Assembly: GCA_949293985.1 (NCBI GenBank)
Contig: CASFFN010000029.1
Location: forward strand, 1 to 36,959
Direction of reading: 5' to 3'
Length of the DNA stretch: 36,959 bases
Source of the DNA: an uncultured Eubacteriales bacterium
GTDB taxonomy: Bacteria > Bacillota > Clostridia > Oscillospirales > Oscillospiraceae
In this document: positions 31,628 to 36,959 of the stretch, in pieces
Numbering within the stretch: position 1 is the first letter of the stretch
How the letters are laid out: every line of letters begins with the position of its first letter
The notes under the pieces: model-generated
Seen by the model: the letters and a program-made list of their open reading frames with translations, nothing else
Databases searched by the model: none
Told to the model about the DNA's origin: nothing
Made by a program: the position numbers and the translations under genes

Positions 31628-32808
31628 TGGAGAATAGACCTGCCTTTGCCCGGGTGAAAAGCCCGGAAGCGTTTCAGAGCCTTCCGACCCCCTGCTATGT
31701 TTTAGAGGAGGCACAGCTGGAGGAAAACTGCCGGATTCTTGCCGGTCTTATGGAGCGCACCGGCTGTAAGGTGCTGCTGGCCCAGAAGGCCTTTTCCAAC
31801 TACAAGTGCTACCCCCTCATTGGCAAATATCTTGCCGGTACCGAGGCCAGCGGCCTGTTTGAGGCAAGGCTGGGCCGGGAGGAAATGCCGGAAGGGGAAG
31901 TCCATGTGTTCTGCGCCGCTTACCGGGAGGCCGACTTCCGGGAGCTTCTCCAATACGCCGACCACATTGTGTTCAACTCCGTCTCCCAGCTGAAAAAATT
32001 CGGGGAGATGGGCAAGGCGGCTGGGAAGAGCCTGGGGCTGCGGATCAATCCCCAGCACTCCACCCAGGAGGGCCACGCCATTTACGACCCCTGCGCCCCC
32101 GGCAGCCGCATGGGGGTGACCCGGGAAGTGTGGGACCAGGAGATGACCCCGGAACTTCTGGAACTGCTGGACGGGCTCCACTTTCACACCCTGTGCGAGC
32201 AGGACGCCCCGGATCTGGCCTCCACTCTGGAAGCGGTGGAAAAGGGCTTCGGAGACGTCCTGCCCCGGATGAAATGGCTGAACATGGGCGGCGGCCACCA
32301 CATTACCCGCCCGGGCTACGATATGGCGACCCTGGAAGGGTGCATCCGCAAGGCCCAGAGATTGTGGAATGTGGAGGTGTACCTGGAGCCGGGGGAGGCG
32401 GTGGCGCTGAACGCCGGGTATCTGGTGAGCCGGGTGCTGGACATTGTGACCAATGGGGATACGAAAATCGCCATTCTGGACGCCAGCGCCGCCTGCCATA
32501 TGCCGGACGTGATTGAAATGCCCTACACCCCGCCCCTGTACGGCGCCGCCCGGCCCGGAGCGCTGCCCTGTACCTACCGTCTGGCCGGGCCTACCTGCCT
32601 GGCCGGGGACGTGATTGGGGACTATTCCTTCCCGGGAGAGTTGCGGGAAGAGGATATCCTGGTGTTCGGAGATATGGCCATCTACACCACCTGCAAGAAC
32701 AACACCTTCAACGGTATGCCCCTGCCCAACATCTACCGCAGAGGCGAGGACGGCCGGCTGGAACAGCTGACGGACTTCGGCTACCGGGATTTCAAAATGC
32801 GCCTGTAA
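31627..32808 (+). CDS. nspC: Carboxy(nor)spermidine decarboxylase
   Basis: A 393-aa PLP decarboxylase of fold-type III (alanine racemase/ornithine decarboxylase barrel). PLP lysine in KVLLAQKAFSNYKCYP (about residues 36-51), GLRINPQHS, the His in LDGLHFHTLCEQ, the Gly-rich phosphate loop NMGGGHHITRPGYD, and VYLEPGEAVALNAGY with a catalytic Cys region LDASAACHMPDV. It decarboxylates carboxyspermidine to spermidine, completing the aspartate-semialdehyde route. ATG overlaps the dehydrogenase stop by 1 nt. Last gene of the polyamine operon. Confidence 0.93.
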   Translation: MENRPAFARVKSPEAFQSLPTPCYVLEEAQLEENCRILAGLMERTGCKVLLAQKAFSNYKCYPLIGKYLAGTEASGLFEARLGREEMPEGEVHVFCAAYREADFRELLQYADHIVFNSVSQLKKFGEMGKAAGKSLGLRINPQHSTQEGHAIYDPCAPGSRMGVTREVWDQEMTPELLELLDGLHFHTLCEQDAPDLASTLEAVEKGFGDVLPRMKWLNMGGGHHITRPGYDMATLEGCIRKAQRLWNVEVYLEPGEAVALNAGYLVSRVLDIVTNGDTKIAILDASAACHMPDVIEMPYTPPLYGAARPGALPCTYRLAGPTCLAGDVIGDYSFPGELREEDILVFGDMAIYTTCKNNTFNGMPLPNIYRRGEDGRLEQLTDFGYRDFKMRL

Positions 32809-32825
32809 GAATACCTGCGCACAAT

Positions 32826-32859
32826 CCGCCGGAAGGGGTGACCCTTCCGGCGGTTCTTT
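32826..32859 (+). terminator. Terminator of the polyamine operon
   Basis: A perfect 12-bp stem CCGCCGGAAGGG (32826-32837) / CCCTTCCGGCGG (32842-32853) with a GTGA loop, followed by TTCTTT. Confidence 0.85.
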
Positions 32860-32943
32860 ATCCAATTTATCTAAATTTAGTAAATTATTAACTTAATAGT
32901 TTTAGTCAAAAGGCAGAATATGGAGAAATCCGGGGGAAAGGGG

Positions 32944-32972
32944 TTGATTTGGGGGACATATGTCGTTATAAT
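32944..32972 (+). promoter_or_regulatory. Promoter of the candidate small RNA
   Basis: A -35 TTGATT (32944-32949) and a consensus -10 TATAAT (32967-32972) with a 17-bp spacer that contains the palindrome ACATATGT, a possible operator. Confidence 0.7.
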
Positions 32973-32978
32973 GGGGAC

Positions 32979-33100
32979 AAATAAAGCGGAACCGGGAATT
33001 CCCCGGCACGAAAAAGCCGCGCTTCCATTTGATTTGTTTTCCTTCCTATATACAAACGCTGTTCCGGACCTCACCCGGGGCGGCGTTTGCCTTTTCTTTT
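32979..33100 (+). ncRNA. Candidate small RNA with intrinsic terminator
   Basis: A stretch of about 120 nt between a near-consensus promoter and a strong terminator, with no convincing open frame. Visible folds are CCGGG/CCCGG near 32992-33006 and a 15-bp terminator stem (33053-33067 with 33075-33089, some G-T pairs) followed by CCTTTTCTTTT. It does not match 6S, SRP, tmRNA or RNase P RNA as I know them. The middle (33022-33052) is U-rich and unstructured, as in regulatory RNAs. Confidence 0.5.
33053..33100 (+). terminator. Terminator of the candidate small RNA
   Basis: A 15-bp stem CAAACGC..CCGG (33053-33067) / CC..GGCGTTTG (33075-33089) with loop ACCTCAC, then CCTTTTCTTTT. Confidence 0.75.
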
Positions 33101-33121
33101 GGAAAAAGGGAGGAATTTCTC

Positions 33122-33149
33122 TTGACACCCGAAGGGGGAGTGCTATAAT
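33122..33149 (+). promoter_or_regulatory. Promoter of the antiporter gene
   Basis: TTGACA (33122-33127) and TATAAT (33144-33149), both perfect consensus boxes, with a 16-bp spacer. Repeat copy F lies between this promoter and the gene and would be transcribed as a leader. Confidence 0.8.
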
Positions 33150-33163
33150 CAGGTAGGTTTGAT

Positions 33164-33330
33164 TAGGGAAGCTCTGAATAAATCGGCAAGAGCTGGCAGC
33201 GAGAGATTTTTTGTCAGACAAAAGAATGGAAAACAGGGGAATACTGTATGTATTTCCTGTTTTTCATTCTGCATGGCTGGCGAAAAAGATCCGCTGTCCG
33301 GCCGCAGACGATTTGTTCAGAGATTCCTTA
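33164..33330 (-). repeat. MITE-like repeat, copy F (167 bp, full length)
   Basis: It begins TAGGGAAGCTCTGAATAAAT and ends GATTTGTTCAGAGATTCCTTA. Its reverse complement aligns end to end with copy D with few mismatches, including the palindromic core. It sits in the 5' untranslated region of the antiporter gene, ending about 15 nt before the GGGAGG ribosome binding site. Confidence 0.85.
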
Positions 33331-33356
33331 GGATAGAAGAAATTGGGAGGTAATTT

Positions 33357-34535
33357 ATGGAATCTTATACCTTTTTGCTTCTTCTGGCTCTGATTTTGCT
33401 GTCCACCAAGGTGTTCGGCCTGGCCACGGAGAAGATTCATATGCCCCAGGTGGTGGGCGCGCTGCTGGCGGGCATTATCCTGGGGCCCAGCGGCTTCGGG
33501 GTGCTGGAAAGCACGGACTTTTTGACCAAAACCGCGGAGATCGGCGTGATTATGCTGATGTTCACCGCCGGTATCGATACGGATTTGCAGGAGGTAAAGC
33601 AGACCGGCAAGCAGGCCTTTGTGATCGCCTGTGCCGGTGTGTTCGTGCCGCTGCTTCTCTGCGGCGGGCTGTACTTTCTGTTCTTTGCCCAGGGGGCTAC
33701 CGGCTATGACATTCTGAAAGCGGCCTTTGTAGGCTCTGTGTTCTCCGCCACCTCCGTGTCCATCACCGTGGAAACCCTCAATGAGATGGGCAAGCTGAAA
33801 ACAAAAACCGGCACCACCCTTTTAAGCGCCGCCCTGATTGACGACATTCTGGGCATCGTGGTGCTGTCCATCCTCAGCGGCCTCAGCTCCGGGGGAGAGA
33901 ACCCCCTGCTGGTGCTGGGAAAAATCGGCCTGTTCTTTGTCTTTACCTTTGCCGTGGGCTTTGTGGTGCGCAAGCTCTTCAAATTTATCTCCGAGGACCA
34001 CTGGCATAGCCGCCGGGTGGCGGTGTGGGCCCTGGCTTTCTGCCTGATTATGGCCTACTGCGCCGAAGCCCTCTTCGGGGTGGCGGACATCACCGGCGCC
34101 TACTTTGCCGGCCTGATTCTTTGCAACGTCACCAAGTCCCGGAAATTCGTGGCCAAGAAGTTCACCGTCACCTCCTACATGGTGTTCACCCCGGTGTTCT
34201 TTGCCAGCGTGGGCATGAAAACCGACCTTACCACCATGAATGGGGAGATTCTGGTGTTTGCCCTGCTGCTGGTGGTGGCGGCGGTCATCTCCAAAATCAT
34301 CGGCTGCGGCCTGGGTGGAAAGCTCTGCCGCATGACCAACCATCAGGCCTTGGTGGTGGGTATCGGCATGGTGGCCAGAAGCGAAGTGGCGCTCATGGTG
34401 GCCCAGAAGGGCATTGCCGCCGGAATGATTGACCCGGCGATTCTGCCCGCCATCGTTTTGAGCGTGATTGCCTCGGCTCTCGTGACCCCCATTTTGCTGA
34501 AATTGTCCATCAGCCGGGGCCCGGAGCTGGTATAA
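33357..34535 (+). CDS. Cation:proton antiporter, CPA2 (NapA/KefB-type)
   Basis: A 392-aa integral membrane protein with about 12-13 hydrophobic segments, fitting the Na+/H+ exchanger (PF00999) transport domain alone, without the TrkA-N or TrkA-C domains of full Kef systems. Notable are MPQVVGALLAGIILGPSGFG (about residues 29-48), the LIDDILGIVV segment (Asp-Asp pair near 161-162, the ion-binding site of the electrogenic members) and SVGMKTDLT. It should exchange Na+ (or K+) for H+ and help in pH and sodium balance. The ATG at 33357 follows GGGAGG. Single gene with promoter and terminator; no partner. Confidence 0.9.
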   Translation: MESYTFLLLLALILLSTKVFGLATEKIHMPQVVGALLAGIILGPSGFGVLESTDFLTKTAEIGVIMLMFTAGIDTDLQEVKQTGKQAFVIACAGVFVPLLLCGGLYFLFFAQGATGYDILKAAFVGSVFSATSVSITVETLNEMGKLKTKTGTTLLSAALIDDILGIVVLSILSGLSSGGENPLLVLGKIGLFFVFTFAVGFVVRKLFKFISEDHWHSRRVAVWALAFCLIMAYCAEALFGVADITGAYFAGLILCNVTKSRKFVAKKFTVTSYMVFTPVFFASVGMKTDLTTMNGEILVFALLLVVAAVISKIIGCGLGGKLCRMTNHQALVVGIGMVARSEVALMVAQKGIAAGMIDPAILPAIVLSVIASALVTPILLKLSISRGPELV

Positions 34536-34540
34536 AAAAT

Positions 34541-34572
34541 GCGGACCTTCCCACTGGAAAGTCCGCTTTTTT
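34541..34572. terminator. Bidirectional terminator between antiporter and peptidase genes
   Basis: Stem GCGGAC-C-TTCC (34541-34551) / GGAA-A-GTCCGC (34556-34566) with one mismatch. TTTTTT follows on the plus strand and, on the minus strand, the complement of AAAAAAT (34534-34540). Confidence 0.8.
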
Positions 34573-35611
34573 ACAGATTCAGGTATCCCCACAGCACCTT
34601 CAGGGTGTTGAGGACGCCGTCAATATGGCTGCGCTCATAGCCGTGGCTGGCGTAGACACCGGGGCCGATGAGGCCGTGGCGCAGGTCGTAGCCGGCCCGG
34701 AGGGTGGCCTCCACATCGGAGCCGTAGTGGGGGTACACATCCAGGGCGTAGTCCGCGCCGGTCTTTTTGGCGGCTTCAATCAGCTTGCCCACCACTTCAT
34801 AGTGGTAGGGGCCGCCGGAATCCTTGGGGCAGATGGAAACCTGCCGCTCGGTGCAGGTAAGACCGTCGCCCACGCAGCCCATATCCACGGAGATGGCCTC
34901 CGTCACCCCCTGGGGCACGGAAGCGGAACCGCCGTGGCCTACTTCCTCGAACACCGTCACATGGACATAGGTGCGCCGGGGCAGACGGATATTTTGGTCT
35001 TTCAGGTACTTGGCAAGGCCCAGGAGGATGCCCACGGACAGCTTGTCATCCAAAAACCGGCTCTTGAGATAGCCGGACGGGGTTCGCCGGGTGCGGGGGT
35101 CAAAGCATACAATGTCCCCCACCTGCACCCCCAGCGCCTCCGTCTCGGCCTTGGTAGTGACCGTCTCGTCCAGCACTACTTCCATGACATCGAAGCTCCG
35201 GACAGTGGTGGAGTAAGCACCGTTTACATGGACGGAGGGGTTGCACAGCTGGAAGGTGCCCTCCAGCGCCTTTCCCTCCCGGGTATACACCCGGACATTT
35301 TCCGCCTCGGCGTTGTTGGGGTTCAGTCCCCCCAGCGGGGTGACGGTCAGCCGTCCGGTGCCCTTAATCTGGGACACCATGCCGCCCAGTGTGTCGGTGT
35401 GAGCGGCCAGCAGCAGCCCATCCTGGCTGTTTTCGCCGCCTAAGTCAGCCAGAACGCCCCCTTTTCCCGTGAGGTGGGCGTCAATACCCAGGCTTCGGAA
35501 GGCCTCTAAAACCCACCGGGCGGCGTTATGGGTAAAGCCGGAGGGGGAATCCACCCCCAACAGGGCGGCCGCCTGCTCCCAGGCGTAATCCGCGTATTCG
35601 TTTGTAATCAT
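34571..35611 (-). CDS. M42 family metallopeptidase (glutamyl aminopeptidase/endoglucanase-like)
   Basis: A 346-aa cytoplasmic aminopeptidase with two metal ions. Metal and catalytic motifs in order: AAHTDTLGG (His/Asp), SRFLDDKLSVG (bridging Asp), VFEEVGHGG (catalytic Glu and metal Glu), VDMGCVG (Asp), and the final His in ASHGYERSH. It trims the N-termini of short peptides and usually forms a large tetrahedral shell. The ATG at 35611 follows TTGGAGGTTAAGACC; an in-frame start at 35653 would overlap the upstream gene. It starts 4 nt after the YdcF-like gene and is probably cotranscribed with it. Confidence 0.9.
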   Translation of the reverse strand: MITNEYADYAWEQAAALLGVDSPSGFTHNAARWVLEAFRSLGIDAHLTGKGGVLADLGGENSQDGLLLAAHTDTLGGMVSQIKGTGRLTVTPLGGLNPNNAEAENVRVYTREGKALEGTFQLCNPSVHVNGAYSTTVRSFDVMEVVLDETVTTKAETEALGVQVGDIVCFDPRTRRTPSGYLKSRFLDDKLSVGILLGLAKYLKDQNIRLPRRTYVHVTVFEEVGHGGSASVPQGVTEAISVDMGCVGDGLTCTERQVSICPKDSGGPYHYEVVGKLIEAAKKTGADYALDVYPHYGSDVEATLRAGYDLRHGLIGPGVYASHGYERSHIDGVLNTLKVLWGYLNL

Positions 35612-35615
35612 GGTC

Positions 35616-36359
35616 TTAACCTCCAAACAGCATATAGTACCAGATTCCCACAATTTCCCGGAGGAAGTAGTTTACATAAAGATGGGGATAGGTGGTGCGG
35701 GCAGGGATGCCCACCGGGGACAGTCCCAGGCTTTTTGCCATCAGGCCCGCCCGGCACAGGTGGTAGTCGCTGGACACCAGCCCCAAGGTTTCGAAGCCGG
35801 TTTCCTCCAGCAGGGGCAGGGAGCAGGCGAGATTTTCCCGGGTGTTTTCGGCCTTTTCCTCTAAAATCAGCCTTTTGGGGTCGATGCCCAGAGCCGTCAG
35901 CTCCCGGAACATACATTCCGCTTCCGTAATGTCCTCCCCGTCTCCCCGGCCGCCGGAGAGGACGGCCACGCAGTCCGGATGGGCTTCCAAGTAGTCGTAA
36001 GCGGCCTGAATCCGCTCCCACAGGGACAAAGACGGCTCCTCCCCGTTGACCCCCGCCCCTAAGACGATGATGGCGTCGCAGGAAATCTCCGGGCTTCCCA
36101 GGCCGGCCCGGTACACAACTACCCCGGTGATGAGGGCCAGCACCAGCAAAAGGGCAACGGCTGCCAGAAAGCAGAGTCTGAGAATTTTCCAGGGCTTTTG
36201 TCCTTTCCGGTCATGCAGCCATTGATACAGGGCAACCGCACAGCCTGTCCCTATGAACAACAGCCCCAAAAAGGAGCACCCCCCAACAAACAGATACACA
36301 AGCAAACCCCAGACCAACAGTCCCAGGGCAATCCCATATCCCAAAGCAATTTTCTTCAT
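35616..36359 (-). CDS. YdcF family (DUF218) membrane protein
   Basis: A 247-aa protein. Three hydrophobic segments (about residues 4-24, 26-45 and 60-82) precede a cytosolic-like Rossmann domain of the DUF218/YdcF type (IIVLGAGVNGEEPS at about 94-107, VLSGGRGDGEDITEAE, EEKAENTRENLACS, LGLVSSDYHLCRA). Relatives (SanA, ElyC, YdcF) are tied to envelope integrity in enterobacteria, but the reaction is unknown. The ATG at 36359 follows AAAGGAG. A longer frame to 36653 would include repeat sequence and is rejected. It lies directly ahead of the M42 peptidase gene. Confidence 0.88.
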   Translation of the reverse strand: MKKIALGYGIALGLLVWGLLVYLFVGGCSFLGLLFIGTGCAVALYQWLHDRKGQKPWKILRLCFLAAVALLLVLALITGVVVYRAGLGSPEISCDAIIVLGAGVNGEEPSLSLWERIQAAYDYLEAHPDCVAVLSGGRGDGEDITEAECMFRELTALGIDPKRLILEEKAENTRENLACSLPLLEETGFETLGLVSSDYHLCRAGLMAKSLGLSPVGIPARTTYPHLYVNYFLREIVGIWYYMLFGG

Positions 36360-36384
36360 GGCGGTTCTCCTTTCTGCTGGTACG

Positions 36385-36785
36385 CCGGGCGGCCAGTGCC
36401 CGCAGCCAATTTCGCACGCCGGGGTGCCCCCGGTGTCAATGCGCACGATAATCTTCTGCGAATCGTTACTGCCCCTCCAAAGCCCGGTATCGGCGGCGAG
36501 TCGCCGCTGACAATTTCGCACGGTAGCCTTCTGCGAATCGTTACTGCCCCTCCAGTGCCCGGTATCGTTACCCCGCCCAAAGCCCCCCTTGCCAAAGGGG
36601 GGTGGTTTGGCGAAGCCAAACCGGGGGGATTCCGCGGGCTGGCAGGTTTCCACATGGGTTTGTGCTTATGGGAAGTGCCTGCTGTGGAATCCCTCAGTCA
36701 AAAATCAAAGATTTTTGCCAGCTCCCTTTGGCAAGGGAGCCTTTTTGCGCCCGGTATCGTTCTATGTGCGATACCGGGCTTTTTC
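36385..36785. repeat. Dispersed repeat cluster with 75-bp tandem unit
   Basis: No gene. CTTCTGCGAATCGTTACTG recurs at 36453 and 36528, giving a 75-bp tandem period. TGGTTTGGCGAAGCCAAACC and CCCCCCTTGCCAAAGGGGGG relate it to 4130-4450. The double hairpin at 36685-36744 repeats that at 26203-26260. It ends with the terminator-like stem GCCCGGTATCG/CGATACCGGGC (36749-36779) and a T-run. Confidence 0.65.
36749..36784 (+). terminator. Terminator-like hairpin at the end of the repeat cluster
   Basis: A perfect 11-bp stem (36749-36759 with 36769-36779) followed by TTTTT. Its sequence echoes the GGTATCGTTAC repeat unit, so it is probably part of that family. Confidence 0.55.
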
Positions 36786-36910
36786 GTGCTTTCAATCGAC
36801 AGCGTGGGGAAGAAATACTCCAAAAACCACAACCCAAAACGGGGGTAGGGGCTGAAACCTACCACCCGAGCCAAAGCGAAGGGTCAATCTCCCGATGGTT
36901 AGGGGGGATT

Positions 36911-36956
36911 CTTAAGGGGAAAACACCGAACGGGAGTGAGTTGTTTTCCCCTTAAG
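36911..36956. other. Perfect 15-bp inverted repeat at the right edge (possible mobile-element site)
   Basis: CTTAAGGGGAAAACA (36911-36925) is exactly inverted as TGTTTTCCCCTTAAG (36942-36956), with a 16-nt loop rich in G. About 60 bp upstream GGTAGG and CCTACC form another hairpin (36844-36862). There is no T-run, so it is not a classical terminator. Such paired hairpins occur at transfer origins and relaxase gene leaders of conjugative elements; that reading is an inference because no mobile-element gene is visible before the window ends. Confidence 0.45.
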
Positions 36957-36959
36957 CCG

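Noticed and set aside
1..36959. CRISPR arrays and tRNA or rRNA genes
   Set aside because: The repeats seen are dispersed or paired, not regularly spaced, and no tRNA T-loop or rRNA landmark was found.

Overview
The window looks like a chromosomal segment of a strictly anaerobic, GC-rich gut clostridium, probably of the Oscillospiraceae/Ruminococcaceae type. The grounds are lipoboxes and AGGAGG-type ribosome binding sites, a class III (oxygen-sensitive) ribonucleotide reductase, an L-box riboswitch, Firmicute-type regulators (YerC, PhoP/PhoR-like, NrdR boxes), the clostridial polyamine operon layout, and dense families of short intergenic repeats. No rRNA, tRNA, CRISPR array or phage gene was seen. 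Taxonomy is an inference from content only.

Layout, left to right. (1) 130-3238: promoter, lysine riboswitch and a three-gene ABC importer (binding lipoprotein, permease, ATPase), which the riboswitch identifies as a probable lysine uptake system. (2) 3295-3921: a small membrane-anchored XRE regulator with its own promoter and terminator. (3) 3928-4450: intergenic repeats. (4) 4532-8808, minus strand: a PhoP/PhoR-like two-component pair followed by a Na/Pi cotransporter whose promoter carries a Pho-box-like tandem repeat. (5) 8843-16517: a complete, tightly overlapping histidine operon (yerC-hisZ-G-D-C-B-H-A-F-IE) with a palindromic operator on its promoter; only histidinol-phosphate phosphatase is missing. 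(6) 16557-19115, minus: a Tet(M)/EF-G-like ribosomal GTPase fused to a C-terminal NYN (YacP/Rae1-like) nuclease domain. (7) 19979-21517: an orphan lipoprotein bracketed by two repeats. (8) 21817-25100, minus: nrdG-nrdD under two NrdR boxes; NrdD carries a fused redoxin domain, and a repeat has inserted into the 3' end of nrdG. (9) 25174-26756: small zinc-ribbon, anchored and membrane proteins. (10) 26789-32859: a polyamine operon (speA-speE-speB-carboxyspermidine dehydrogenase-decarboxylase) behind a long structured leader that ends in a terminator. (11) 32944-34572: a candidate small RNA and a CPA2 cation/proton antiporter. (12) 34571-36359, minus: M42 peptidase and YdcF-like membrane protein. 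(13) 36385-36959: repeats, then a perfect inverted repeat that may mark a mobile element.

The most unusual signal is a family of about 166-bp mini-elements (MITE-like: terminal inverted repeats and a palindromic core, no coding capacity) present six times. Copies sit in the lysine-transport leader, flank the orphan lipoprotein, separate the antiporter from its promoter, and give nrdG a new C-terminal tail. Also worth following are the GTPase-NYN fusion, the speA leader, the presence of speE without speD beside an S-adenosylmethionine-independent spermidine route, and the candidate small RNA at 32979-33100.
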